Source of the DNA: Serratia symbiotica
GTDB taxonomy: Bacteria > Pseudomonadota > Gammaproteobacteria > Enterobacterales > Enterobacteriaceae
Assembly (NCBI GenBank): GCA_024160085.1
Contig: JAMDYG010000001.1
Location: 1,426,001-1,490,000 of the forward strand
Direction: 5' to 3'
Length of the DNA: 64,000 nucleotides
Below are positions 10,698-24,150 of the stretch, one piece after another. The position numbers and the translations under genes were made by a program. Numbering within the stretch: the first letter of the stretch is position 1; each line of letters begins with the position of its first letter. The notes under the pieces are model-generated. The model was given only the letters and a program-made list of their open reading frames with translations, was not told where the DNA came from and searched no databases.

Positions 10698-11103
10698 GTG
10701 TTTAATCTCTGCTAGAAATACTTAAGGGCAATCGCCCTTATCTACCCCTGTCTGTTCACCGGTGATGCCTTGGCGGCAGGCACTGCTGCATATCGCCATT
10801 CCTGGCAGCATCATCGGCATGTTGCAGCTGTTCACCCTGCTCTCCCCCATACAAATCCTGCTAACAAAATGGGTTAAACTCGGCTGCCAGTTGCTGATCC
10901 GCTACATAGTGCTGCTTTTCGTGCCGATCGGCGTAGGCATCATGAAATACTCCCCCCAGATCATCGCTAACCTCGGCCCACTGGTCATTTCCTGCCTGGT
11001 AAGAACGCTAATAGTGCTGGTGGTGGTCGGTTACAGCGCCCATTATTTCCAGCGCCAGCGCCGTATTGTCAGTAAGCCAGACGAGGCAGAGGAAGGGAAA
11101 TGA
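10698..11103 (+). pseudogene. yohJ: CidA/LrgA-family membrane protein YohJ, broken N-terminus
   Basis: The C-terminal two thirds read cleanly from 10765 to 11103 ([20 protein letters not shown], then [16 protein letters not shown], several membrane helices) and match YohJ, a holin-like LrgA/CidA family membrane protein. The N-terminus is preserved only in another frame: GTG 10698 gives VFNLC, a stop in place of tryptophan, then [16 protein letters not shown], and the two frames join near 10775. An in-frame ATG could still allow a truncated 113-residue product, but the first helix and signal would be missing, so I call it a pseudogene. It overlaps the yohK start by 4 bp, the normal coupling of this pair. 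Confidence 0.8.
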
Positions 11104-11794
11104 TCCATGAAATCTGGTGGTCACTGCCATTGACGCTGGCGGTCTATTTTGCTGCCCGCAGGCTGGAACAGCGGCTTAACACGCCGCTGCTCAACCCGCT
11201 GCTGATTTCCATAGCAGTGATTATTCCGCTGTTGCTACTAGCCGACATATCCTACCCACGCTATTTTCAGGGCAGTAAAATTCTCAATGATTTGCTGCAA
11301 CTGGCGGTAGCGGCATTGGCCTTACCACTGTATGAGCAGTTGCACCAGATCCGCGCCCGCTGGAAGTCAATCATCGCGGTATGCTTTATCGGTAGTATGA
11401 CCGCGATGATCAGCGGTGTCGTCATTGCACTATGGCTGGGCACTACACCAGAAATCACCGCTTTAGTGATGCCGAAATCGGTTACCACCCCTATCGCCAT
11501 GGCAGTAGCGCAATCGCTTAGTGGCATTCCGGCAATCAGCAAAGTCTGCGTGATGTTCGCCAGTATTTTCGGTGCGGTGTTCAGGCATGCGCTATTCAAC
11601 ATACTGAAAATCATCCCACCTTTGGCGCGTGGCTGGCGATGGGTACGGAATTCCATGTGCTCTGAACAGCGCGCTGCGCGGAGGTAGATTACCAAGAAGG
11701 GGCTTTCAGTTCTCTGTCGCTGGTGATCTGTGGGATCATCACCTTGCTACTGGCCTCTATCCTATTCCCGGCGCTGCTGCGTTTATGCGCCTGA
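11100..11794 (+). pseudogene. yohK: LrgB-family membrane protein YohK, C-terminal frameshift
   Basis: From ATG 11100 the protein reads IHEIWWSLPLTLAVYFAARR and continues through the LrgB-family membrane segments (MPKSVTTPIAMAVAQSLSGIPAIS) for about 175 residues. Near 11630 the frame shifts; the true end survives in the next frame as GTEFHVL, a TAG stop, TARCAEVDYQEGAFSSLSLV and a hydrophobic tail ending at 11794. Family length is about 231. The first 195 residues could be translated, but the last helices would be lost. It forms a pair with yohJ, and both are damaged. Confidence 0.85.
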
Positions 11795-11927
11795 CAGCAG
11801 TAAAAATTGCCAGTAATCTCACATTGAAATATTTTATTGCCGTCATTTCATCAATAAAAGATGACTTAATCACATTTCTATCTGATCTAACTACCTTGTT
11901 ATCCCGTTAACCTGTTGAGAGATTTTT

Positions 11928-12667
11928 ATGCACCTACGTTTTCACAGTGCCTTCGGGGTAAATTGCCTACAACATTGCAATCCACCTTGCGGCCATATAT
12001 CGCTGCACCTGACTTTCCTGCGATGTTGACGGCTGAGCAAACAGTGGCGATCCTCAGCACAGCGGGATGGATGATAATGCTCTGGCATTTGCCCTACTGC
12101 TTTATTTTGGTGCCAACATGGAATTCAGCGGGGTACCGATGCAGCAAACCGTGCATGCCGAGCAATCTGCGGTAATCCATGCTCGGCTACGCGGTGAAAC
12201 AGTGATGGCTGCCATCACTATCAACTACAGGCCGTGCGGCCACTGCCGCCAATTTATGAATGAGTTGAACAGCTGCGCTGGCCTACAAATCCGTCTGCCG
12301 GGTGCTGAACCGACAACACTGGCGGATCACCTGTTGACACTGACTGATAAGTTGACGCAAGCGGCGCTGGCGGTGGCCAATCAAAGCTATGCGCTGTACA
12401 GCAACGCCCACAGCTGCCTGGCGTTGGCAGCGGAAGATGGCCGGGTATATGCGCTGGTAGCTATGCTGAGAAAACGTCGCCTTTAACCTAAGTCTGCCGC
12501 CGTTGCAGGCTGTACTGATCTTGTTCAATTTCCTAGGCGGTGGCTGTATGAAAATCCGCCGCGCGGTGCTGGACGAACCGCAGAGCGCTATCCTTAGCCA
12601 ATGGGATATAACCAGAGCCACTCTAGCGGTGCTAGGTTGCCACAACGTTATCCGCGTCAGCTTTTGA
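11928..12667 (+). pseudogene. cdd: cytidine deaminase, degraded
   Basis: The start MHLRFHSAFG at ATG 11928 is that of enterobacterial Cdd, which deaminates cytidine and deoxycytidine. The catalytic zinc region survives in pieces: [20 protein letters not shown] with the catalytic HAE, and [12 protein letters not shown] with both cysteine ligands. The frame breaks early (after about 10 codons), again around 12060, and a segment between the two half-domains is missing ([17 protein letters not shown] follows too soon). The original C-terminus LAVLGCHNVIRVSF with its stop at 12667 is still legible. It is therefore broken by frameshifts and internal deletion. Confidence 0.92.
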
Positions 12668-12773
12668 AAGCAAATAACAAAATCGCTATTTCGCAACAAA
12701 TGCTGTACATATTCTCTTTATCTTTTAGGATCAGCCAACAATAAAATTATTTGATACGCAAAGAGTGAAACTA

Positions 12774-14472
<1,699 letters not shown>

Positions 14473-14573
14473 TGTTGGCTCTCAAAAGCCCCAGAATCGG
14501 TATGTAAACTGGTAACCATGGACAGCTTGCCTCAAGCCAGCCAGGTAAAGTAGCCTTGAGATCTCTTTTTTAG

Positions 14574-15335
<762 letters not shown>

Positions 15336-15356
15336 CCCTGATAGGCATAACCGCAG

Positions 15357-16586
15357 CTATGCGGTGGAGGGGTTCTGCAAGGTAGATAAATACTTTATCT
15401 CAGTGCTGATTTTGGGTCTATTGTTGCTCGCAACCCTCAGCGTCAAGCTGCGCCATAGCCATTCTGCCGGCCCTTAGGAGAAATAGCACAACCAGAGGTG
15501 TGAAAATAGCAGGTTAGCCAGCCATACTAGCGGTACAAACGCCAGCAGTTGCAACTGGTCGAACTGCTGATACAAAGCGAAGCGGTAAAACAATGTGGTG
15601 CAGACAGCGTCTGCAAGAGATAGTTGCTCAGTGCCATGCGCCCAACCTGCGACAGACAATGGACGATGCGCCAACGCGACAGCGTTGCCCAGTACCAGTA
15701 ACAAACACAGTGCCAGATATAGCCCATCGCCTGCAATGGTGCGCTCAGTTTACGTGGCACTTGCAGTAAAAAGCCGCTCCAACGGTAACCCCAGTGCAGA
15801 TGCCATTGCAGCGCCACAGCGGGCAATTGGATAACCAATGAAATCGCTATCAGCCACACGGGCCTGCTGGCGATAGTCACCCGGTAAATAGCTGCCACGC
15901 AACCAGCCTCTGCGCATCAACCCGGCACCAAATAACATCATCAACCCTGCCAGAGTTCCCAGCCGTATTGCACGCCGATGACCAACAGGCTTGAAGAGAG
16001 TAGGTCGGTGCGATGACACCAGGCATCGAAACCGCCCCGTAGCTTCCAAATTTTTTCATACTGCAACTCAGCAACGCCGGGCTGCCAAAAGTCCCCTGGG
16101 TCGCCGTGTGAAATAAAGCTCAACACGAGCAGCACTCCCCTACACCGCACAGGTACAGCACCATGCCGGTTTTCAGCAGTTGGGCTGACTCTTTAGCATC
16201 ACGGATTATACGCTAGCACAGCAGGCCAATCAGGCCGTAATCCAGCAAGATATCGCCATCCCACAGTAAAATCACATGACCGAGACTAAACAGTACCAGC
16301 CATGACAGCCGAGCGCGTATCCAGTTTTTACCGCTACGCAGCAGCATCTGTATCCCAGCACCGAACAACAGTGCAAACATGGCCAGGAATTTATCCTGGG
16401 CGAAAATATCTAGTAGCGCCCGGCTCCAAGAATCACGCGATGAAGGCATTCCCCAGATAATCCGGGTTCAGGTAGGCCGACTTAGGCAGACCAAATGCGC
16501 AGATATTCAGTAAGTAAGATGCCGAAAATGGCGATACCACGTACACAGTCCAGAATGGCGATACGGGGCAATGTAGCACTGTTCAT
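15357..16586 (-). pseudogene. yeiB: DUF418-family membrane protein YeiB, degraded
   Basis: A reverse-strand remnant of a ~390-residue multi-helix membrane protein. The start at 16586 reads NSATLPRIAILDCVRGIAIF then a stop; next pieces are SRDSWSRALLDIFAQDKFLA, FALLFGAGIQML, VGRMALSNYLLQT and LQLLAFVPLVWLANLLFS, ending GPAEWLWRSLTLRVASNN with a stop at 15357. Numerous stops and shifts split it. In E. coli yeiB is next to folE, and here it lies just downstream of folE, though a terminator hairpin now separates them. Function of the family is not established (DUF418 proteins are putative membrane transporters or acyltransferase-like). Confidence 0.88.
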
Positions 16587-16610
16587 TTCTATGACGCTGT
16601 ATTTCAATTA

Positions 16611-16634
16611 TTAAAAAGGCACCGAAAGGTGCCT
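16611..16634 (-). terminator. rho-independent terminator downstream of folE
   Basis: On the minus strand a perfect 7-bp stem AGGCACC / GGTGCCT with the tetraloop TTTC is followed by a run of five T. It lies 35 bp past the folE stop and immediately upstream of the yeiB remnant start, so it ends the folE transcript. Confidence 0.8.
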
Positions 16635-16668
16635 GTAGACTAGGCGCTAAGCCCCACTCAATAATCAA

Positions 16669-17337
16669 TTACTTTTGGCAATAACTCACTGCACGCAGGA
16701 ACTCCTGACGCGTATTCTGGCTGGATTTAAACAGCCCGCCTAGCGCGGAGGTAGCCGTCGCACTGGTAGCGTCACGGATGCCGCGAGCCTTAACACAATA
16801 ATGGACTGCATCAATAGATACCGCGACGTTATTAGTACCCAGCAGGGTCTGCAAAGCCACCAGGATTTGCTGGGTCAGACGTTCCTGCACCTGCGGACGC
16901 TCGGAAAAGAACCGAATAATACGGTTGATTTTCGACAGACCGATCACCGCGTCTTTCGGGATATAGGCAACTGTTGCCTTGCCATCGATAGTGACAAAGT
17001 GGTGCTCACAAGTGCTGGTCAGCGTAATGTCGCGCACTGTTACCATTTCGTCAACCTGCATCTTGTTCTCAATAACGGTGATTTTTGGGAAATTGGCGTA
17101 ATCCAGGCCGGAAAAAATCTCATCGACATACATTTTAGCAATGCGGTGTGGCGTTTCTGCCAGGCTGTCATCAGACAGATCGAGATTGAGCAGTTGCATG
17201 ATTTTCGTCATGTGCTCTTTAATCCGGCGTTTACGCGTTTCGCGATCCAACACATCCCACCACAACGGGGTTTCCAAGCCACAGGCTTCCAGCGCTGCAT
17301 GAACCAGCGCAGCTTCTTTACTGAATCGTGATGTCAT
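16669..17337 (-). CDS. folE: GTP cyclohydrolase I
   Basis: A 222-residue intact protein catalysing the first step of tetrahydrofolate synthesis, GTP to 7,8-dihydroneopterin triphosphate plus formate. The zinc ligands are present: Cys110 and His113 in LTSTCEHHF and Cys181 in [25 protein letters not shown] and [14 protein letters not shown] are also family signatures. Length equals E. coli FolE. It is flanked by dead genes on both sides (yeiB and gsiD), which marks it as maintained. ATG 17337 gives [16 protein letters not shown], the standard start. Confidence 0.97.
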   Translation of the reverse strand: MTSRFSKEAALVHAALEACGLETPLWWDVLDRETRKRRIKEHMTKIMQLLNLDLSDDSLAETPHRIAKMYVDEIFSGLDYANFPKITVIENKMQVDEMVTVRDITLTSTCEHHFVTIDGKATVAYIPKDAVIGLSKINRIIRFFSERPQVQERLTQQILVALQTLLGTNNVAVSIDAVHYCVKARGIRDATSATATSALGGLFKSSQNTRQEFLRAVSYCQK

Positions 17338-17510
17338 TTATATTCTCCAACGAACCTCGCCCAGCCTATGCCCCTATTGCAGCAAGGTAGGCAGATGGCT
17401 GACTTTCCTAGTAGTAGAATCCGGTAGCTGATACGTAACTCGGTCAAAATTTCATTCCACTATTATGGTGATTATCCAGTCATTATGTTGCCTCTTCGCT
17501 AGATGCTCCC

Positions 17511-18113
17511 TTACCCCCACAGCTTCGGAACCAACGCATCCCACAGTCCATCGCCCAATAGATTGAATACCAGCACGCTGATAAATATCGCCAGGATAGG
17601 GAAAAACGCCACCGCGACGATCACATTGGCCATGCCGCTGCCCATGAGCGCCACTAAGCCGGATCATCGCCAGCAGAATACCGGGAAAGGCAAATAGCAC
17701 ATCGCATACACGCATAGTGAGACGATCCCACCACCCTTCATAGTAGCCAGACAGCAACCCCAGTAAGGTGCCGATCAACCCACCCACCAGTACCGAGAGA
17801 GAACACTCCCTCCGCCAACGAGATGCTGGCACCCATCAGGATGCGGCTGAAGATGTCGCGTCCAAGCGAATCCACGCCAATCCAGTGCACTTACGAAGGT
17901 CCATCGTTCAGCTGATCATAATCGACATAGTTCTCGGCATCAAAGGGGGCCAGATACGGAGCCAGCATCACCACCACCAACCCGGCGACTATCGCGCCAC
18001 ACATTGCTCTGCTAGAAACGCCACCAGAACTCTTGCCACGGCGTGCGCAGCGCATTGGGTTCAAGGATCGGCATCGCCTTCAGTGCTGCGTTGCGCCGCC
18101 AATGTTTAATCAT
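17511..18113 (-). pseudogene. gsiD: ABC importer permease GsiD, internally deleted
   Basis: From ATG 18113 the product reads [20 protein letters not shown] and aligns with GsiD, an inner-membrane permease of the glutathione (dipeptide-type) importer. Pieces continue as [20 protein letters not shown] and [17 protein letters not shown], then the central permease motif region is missing and the tail [20 protein letters not shown] ends at 17511. The span is about 600 bp against the ~910 bp expected, so some 100 residues are deleted in addition to frameshifts. It is preceded directly by gsiC. Confidence 0.88.
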
Positions 18114-18115
18114 GT

Positions 18116-19031
18116 TGCCCCCTAATTGGTAGCGTATTGTTGAGTTAACCGCCGCATACAGCATATCTACCAGCAGATTGATCAAAATGAACTCCAGCAA
18201 AAACAGTAACACTTTAGCCTGGATCACTGGGCAATCAAGCATCTCTACTGCATCGACCAGCAACCGACACAGCCCTGGACAATTGAACACTACTTTCTCC
18301 ACCACGATCGAACCGCAGAGCAAGAAGCCGAACTTCAACCCCATCATGGTCACTAGTGGGATCATCGCGTTGAGCAGCCCGTGTTTCACCACCACCAGGC
18401 TCTCAGGCACACCTTTGGCGCGCGCAGTGCATAAACACTTCCACCAACGAGGCGCAGGTGAAGCGTGCCATCACCGCCGCCACCGCGGCCCCCAAGGTGA
18501 TAGACGGCAGGATGTAGTGCCGCCAACTGTCGGTACCGACCGTCGGCAACCAGCCGAGATTGACCGAAAACACCTGCATCAACAGCATTCCGAGTGCAAA
18601 AGCAGGTAATGAAATCCTTAATATTGCCAACATCATGCCGAGGTGGTATGGCAAGAGATTGCGCCATACCACCGAAACCATACCAACCGCTAGACCTAGT
18701 ATCACTGTCCACAGCATGCTAGTGATCGTCAGCCAAAAGGTCAGCATAAAACGCGAGGCGATTTCTTCACTCACCGGGCGTTTTGACACCATCGAAGTAC
18801 CAAAATCCCCCCGTAGCACGTTAATAAAAAAGTGCATGAACTGATGCAGTAACGGTTTGTTCAACCCCAGATCTTGGCGCACCAACTGCACCACGGTTTC
18901 ATCGGCATCTGGCCATGTAGCTAGCTGCGCCGGATCACCGGGCATCATATGTACAAACAGAAATACCAGTACCCCACCATCAGCAGAGTTGGGATCAAAC
19001 CCAGCAGTCATTTCAGAAAATAATCAAGCAT
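18116..19031 (-). pseudogene. gsiC: ABC importer permease GsiC, frameshifted
   Basis: The ATG at 19031 gives MLDYFLK then TGA in place of an arginine codon; the frame later resumes as [16 protein letters not shown] and [40 protein letters not shown] and [20 protein letters not shown], all typical of GsiC/DppB-type permeases including the conserved cytoplasmic EAA-like loop. Near the end the frame runs past the expected stop (TIRYQLGG) straight into the gsiD start, so the two dead genes read as one frame there. Full length of about 305 residues is represented. Confidence 0.9.
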
Positions 19032-19093
19032 TTCAGGTCGCTCCCTTTCATCCCTCTCGCCCCACGCATGAAGCAGGAGGCAGCAATACTTTA

Positions 19094-20649
19094 TTAGAGG
19101 TCGGCACGATCAAAGTTAAACGACATGTCAGGCATCACATAGAAACTTCTCAGTTGTTTGCTGCTAGCCGACAGCAGGCGTTCAGTCGTCATGAAAATCC
19201 ATGGCGCATCAGCCTAGATGTAATCCTGTGTATCCTGGTAAAACTTTTGCTTCTCGGCGCGATCAGTAGTGGCCAATGCAGCGCTAAAGTCATCATCCAC
19301 CCGCGGGTTGCTATAAAACACGGTGTTGAATTGCTTCGACGGAGCAGCTTGGCTGGCGAACAGCAGCGACAGCGCCCAATCTGCCTCGCCAGTCGATGCC
19401 TACCAGCCGGTATAGAACATGCGTACACCGGTATCCTTCTTTCCACTTGAGCTGCGCGTTGCCCGGCGTCCATCGCGGTCACCGTCACTTTCACCCCTAC
19501 CTGCGCCAGTTGCTGCTGAACGAACTGCAACATTATTCTGCGCGGTGCTGTGGTTATGGGAAGACCACTAGGTGGGGGTGAAACCGTTCGGGTATCCTGC
19601 CTCTTTCAGCAACTCGCGTGCCTTGGCAGGATTATACGGCCATGGCTGATAGTAAGCAGCAAAGTCGATCGTTAGCGGCACCGGCCCTTCCGCCGGCACC
19701 GCATAGCCAGAAAACGCTATCTTGATCAGCGCGGTCTTATTAATGGCATAATTCGGTGCCTGCCGCACCTTCAGGTTATCAAACGTCTTCTGGGTGACAT
19801 TCAAGCTGATATAGCGCTGCTAGATCGACGGCGCTGTCATCACATCAAGCTTGGGGTTTCCTGCTAGCACCTTAGCCTGCTCGTATAGGATCAGGAAGGC
19901 GAAAGTCTCCTCATCGGTCTGTAATATCGCAGCACGGGTATATTACTGTCGACTACCGGCCGCAAGTGATGCTATTGAGCTTCGGCAACCCTAGCTTCCT
20001 GTAGCCATAGAATTTTTTCACCTTAAAGAATTCGGTCTGATTCCAGGTAACGAACTGATATGGCACAGGTACCGACCGGGTGGAAGCCGATATCCTTGCG
20101 GTAATGGGTAATGCGCCAGCTCCGCCGCTGGGTGCGCCAGATTGTTGATAAACGCTGAGAACTGGGCCTTCAACATGATTTTTACCCTGTTAGCGCCCAC
20201 CATCTCAGTTTTATTGATCATCTTAAACAGGTTATAGCGTTTGGGGTGGTTGTCTGGGTTGCTGGCATGATCAAGGTTGATTTTCACCGCCTCGGCATTA
20301 GCTGGGTGCCGTCATGAAACGTGACGCCTGGATGCGGCTTGACGGTGTATTATAGGTAAGGCCGTCCTTACTAACCTCGTAGCTGTCCGCCAGCACGTTC
20401 ACCAGCTTCATGTCTTTGTCAAAACTGAACAGTCCCTGATAAAGCGACTTGGCGACTGCCTGCGACAGAGTATCGTTGGCATCATAGGGATCGGAGTGTG
20501 GTGAAGTTGGGGGCTACAGCGATGACTACATCCTTTGCCGCCCAGACCGAACAGGTTCCTGCCAGCAGTACGGCGGCTACTAGCGCATTATGTTTGATTA
20601 TGTGCTTAATATTGCTTTTCTTTCTAGATGTTTTAAAAGGCACCCGCAT
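19094..20649 (-). pseudogene. gsiB: periplasmic glutathione/peptide-binding protein GsiB, degraded
   Basis: The start at 20649 encodes a signal peptide (basic N-terminus, then NALVAAVLLAGTCSVWA) followed by [15 protein letters not shown], the mature start of GsiB, the periplasmic binding protein of the importer. Later pieces include [60 protein letters not shown] and [16 protein letters not shown], ending VMPDMSFNFDRADL with the stop at 19094. Multiple stops and frameshifts interrupt it. Family length is about 510 residues and the span matches, so there is no big deletion. Confidence 0.92.
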
Positions 20650-20687
20650 CGGATGATAGGAAACAAAATTCCTAGGGCCAACCTATA

Positions 20688-22521
20688 CTAGCGCGGTGCA
20701 GTAACCGGTTCATCGCCCAGCGTACGGATCGAGATGGGCATGTCATCCACCCACAGCGGCTGGTGTTGGTAGACGTGGTTAGGATCGGCAACCGGCACCG
20801 CTGCCATCAGCTTGCGGATGGTCAAACACCGCCTGCCGTGGGCCAATTTCCACAATATGCCCAAGGTACATCGCCGCCAAGCGATGGCTGATGCGCTCCA
20901 CTACAGCCATATCATGCGAGATAAACAGAAAAGCAATGCCGAACTTACGTTGCAAATCGAGCAATAGATTAATAATCTGCGCTTGGATATACACATCAAG
21001 TGCTGATACTGCTTCATTAGCGATCACAACCTTTGGGTTCAGCTCCAGTACGCGCACAATACAAATGCGCTGGCGCTGGCCACCGGAAAATTTATGCGAA
21101 TAGCGGCGCGCATGTTCTGGCAACAGCCAGACCCGCTCCAGTAAACAGGCTGCTCGCCGTAGGACTTATTTGCCACGCATCACGTTATGTACCAGCAGTG
21201 GTTCCATAATGGAAAAACCGAACGTCAGACGCGGATCGAACACCGTATAGGGATCTTAGAAGATAATCTAGATGTCACGCCTTAGGTGCTGCAATGCCGA
21301 ACCATGCAGCGGATTGATCTGAAAGCCATCTAAGGTGAGGGTTCCCGCGCTGGCTATCCACCAACTTCAGCAACGCACGCCAGGTAGTGGATTTGCCGCA
21401 GCCAGATTCTCCCACCAGCCCCAGTGTTTCACCGGGGTAGAGATCGAAGCTGATATTTTCCACCGCGTACACCTGACGGTTGACACAGTTCAGAATGCCG
21501 CTGCGCAGATCGAAGCGCGTGACCAAATATTCTACTCGTAAGATCGGCGGGGCGTTGGCCGGCACGGTATCCATGCGGCATGCCGTTTTCTCCGCCGTCC
21601 GGCAAGGGGAATTTGGCCGTAAAGCGTTGATCTGCGATCGCCCCCAACCTCGGCACCGCTGCCAGCAGCGCTTGGGTGTAAGGATGTTGCGGCGCGGCGA
21701 ACATCTTGTGTACGGTGTTATGTTCTACCTGTTCTCCACGACACATCACCAGCACCCGATCGGCTATTTCCGCCACCACTCCCATATCATGGCTGATGAA
21801 GATAACTGCCATCTGCATTTCCCGGCACAGTATGCGTATCAGTTGTAGGATCTGCGCTTGAATGGTGACGTCTAGCGCAGTGGTCGGTTCATCAGCAATC
21901 AGCAGCGATGGCTTACAGGACAGTGCCATGACGATCATCACCAGCTGGCGCATACCGCCAGACAACTGATATGGGTAGCGGACAAGCACGGCTTGGGCCT
22001 GCGGGATACGAACTAAAGATCAAGTATACGCAGGGCCTCCAGCCTGGCAACTACGGTGATCCATGCCCTGATGCAACCGCAACGACTCAGCGACTTATTC
22101 CCCTACGGAAAATACCGGTTTGAGCGAGGTAATTGGATCCTGAAAGATCATTGCCATATCGGCACTACGCATTTGGCGCAGTGTGTTTTGGGGCGTATGC
22201 ATCGGATCAAAATAGTTCGCCGTTGCGGCGGCAAAATGGCATGCTGCCGCTAACGATGCAGCCGCCGCCTTGTTCAACTAACCGCATCAGTGCCAACGAG
22301 GTCACCGACTTACCAGAACTGGACTCACCGACAATCGCCAGCGTTTCACCACGATTGACCTCAAAGGACAGGTTACGCACCTCCTCGACAGTGCCGCCCT
22401 GCTGATAAAAGTTGACGCTCAGATAGCGCACCGCCAACATGTGCTGCGCTGGCAACCCAGAGTTGGCTGTGGTTTGAAGGGTGCCTAAGCCATGGTGCAT
22501 GGTAATAACTGGTTTGCTCAT
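20688..22521 (-). pseudogene. gsiA: dual-domain ABC ATPase GsiA, degraded
   Basis: A remnant of the ~620-residue fused ATPase of the glutathione importer. The first domain starts MSKPVITMHHGLGTL (ATG 22521; an in-frame ATG lies at 22569), has a Walker A GESSSGKS where GESGSGKS is expected, and later [20 protein letters not shown] (Walker B). The second domain has [16 protein letters not shown] (Walker A), [17 protein letters not shown] (signature) and [20 protein letters not shown]. The tail PISIRTLGDEPVTAPR ends at 20688. Frame breaks occur around 22200, 22000, 21590, 21270 and 21140. It is the first gene of gsiABCD, all four members of which are dead. Confidence 0.93.
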
Positions 22522-22904
22522 TGGCCTGATACCCCGTGTTAATCTCGGCAAGCAGTTATTATTTGGCATTTTAGGCTATATATTCAGCCCGACATTTCTA
22601 GTAATGCATCAAATTAACGCCCAGCGTTTATCCTAATCCGCTTAGACTCTTTTTGCACCCTTAAATAGCGTAGTGGAATAAATCTAGAGGGGAGCTTACT
22701 GCACGGAAATAATCGCGAGGTTTTTTGTTAATAATACAACGTAGGTGATCGCGATCCTTGCTAACCTTGTGACCAACGCTTTCCTCACCTAAAAACTCAT
22801 TTCTGCCCATGAGGTTGCCTGTTATTTTACTTCAGCATAGCATCCTTCATAATAACTTTACCTTGCCGATAATCTCGCGCCCCTTTGATCACGGAGTGTC
22901 TTTT
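22522..22904. other. intergenic stretch between gsiA and moeA
   Basis: About 380 bp with no recognisable gene. In related enterobacteria the isoaspartyl peptidase gene iaaA normally lies between moeA and gsiA; no trace of it was seen, so it was probably deleted. The region presumably held the divergent promoters of gsiA and moeA. Confidence 0.5.
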
Positions 22905-24148
22905 ATAGATCATTTCTCTACTTCTGACCTTATCTCGCTGGAGCAGGCGCTAGATAACATGCTTAGCCAGCTTTCCCCCATGTAACAGACCGAATCCATT
23001 ACCCTGATCGCCGCCGCTGGCCGCATTACCGCCACGCCAGTGATTTCCCCGATCGACGTACCGCAGTTTGACAATGTGGCAATGGACGGTTACGCGGTGC
23101 GCATTGCTGAGCTGCACGCCAACGCGCCGCTGCTGGTCTCCAGCAAAGCTTTTGCCGGCATAGAGTTAAACAATGAATGGTCAGCCAGCAGTTGCATACG
23201 CATCATGACTGGTGCCCCTATTCCAGCCGGTGCCGATGCGGTGATCATGCAGGAATAGGCTGAAGTGGACGAGCAAGGGGTACGCTTCAATGCCGTGGTG
23301 CACGCCGGACAATATATCCGGCTGGCGGGTGAAGACATTCGCCAGGGCGCAGATGTGCTCCCAGCCGGCGTTATGCTGGGAGCAACACAGTTGCCGCTGC
23401 TGGCCTCACTCGGCGTTGCCAAAGTGCAGGTGATACGCAAACTGAGGTGGCGATCTTCTCCACTGGTGACGAGTTACAGCCGATCGGTTAGCCGCTGCTA
23501 TAACCAGGCCAAATCTATGATACTAACTGTTTTGCCGTGCACTTGATGCTATCGCAAATGGGTTGCGAGGTGATCGACCTGGGCATCATCAGCGATACCC
23601 CCAACACGTTGTGCGCCGCTTTCCAACAAGCCGACAGCCATGCTGATGTGGTGATCAGTAGCGTGGCGTGTCAGTCAGTAGGAGAAGCCGATTACACCCA
23701 GCATATACTGGACTAGTTGGGCCAAATCAACTTTGGGAAGTTGGCGATCAAACCCAGTAAGCCTTTCGCCTTCGGCAAATTAAGCAAGGCCTGGTTTTGC
23801 GGCCTACCGGGCAACCCGGTTTCTGCCGTGCTGACGTTCTATCAGTTGGCACAGCCGCTGCTGGCCAAACTCGCTGGTCAAAGTGGTTGGAATTTACTGC
23901 CAAGCATAACTGCACGGGCGTTAACCCCATTGAAGAAAACACCTGGCCGCCTCGACTTCCAACGCGGTGTATTCGGCAGTAACGCCCAGGGTGAACTGGA
24001 AGTCAGTACCACCAGTCATCAGGGTTCGCATGTGTTCAGTTCTTATAACCAAGGCAACTGCTTTATCGTGCTAGAGCGCGAGCGTGGTTCGGTCGCTGTA
24101 GGTGAAAGGGTCAAGATTAAACCGTTCAATGCCCTGCTGAGGAGTTAA
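22905..24148 (+). pseudogene. moeA: molybdopterin molybdenumtransferase MoeA, degraded
   Basis: MoeA inserts molybdenum into molybdopterin. The N-terminus is legible from ATA 22905 (IDHFSTSDLISLEQALDNML), suggesting the ATG start has mutated to ATA. After LSPM an in-frame TAA appears, then [20 protein letters not shown] with the family's MDGYAV motif, [20 protein letters not shown], a stop, later [16 protein letters not shown] and [20 protein letters not shown] (the GLPGNP motif), FNALLRS and the stop at 24148. Several stops and shifts separate the pieces. moeB follows two bases downstream, the usual operon. Confidence 0.93.
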
Positions 24149-24150
24149 GT

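Noticed and set aside
10762-11103. yohJ as a functional 113-residue protein
   Set aside because: The conserved N-terminal segment is in another frame with a stop codon, so the first membrane helix is lost. A truncated product is possible but unlikely to work.
15376-15477. Small plus-strand reading frame (VDKYFISVLILGLLLLATLS) after sanA resembling a small membrane protein
   Set aside because: The same DNA on the minus strand encodes the conserved C-terminal GPAEWLWRSLTLRV of YeiB, which explains the hydrophobic pattern. No ATG is present.
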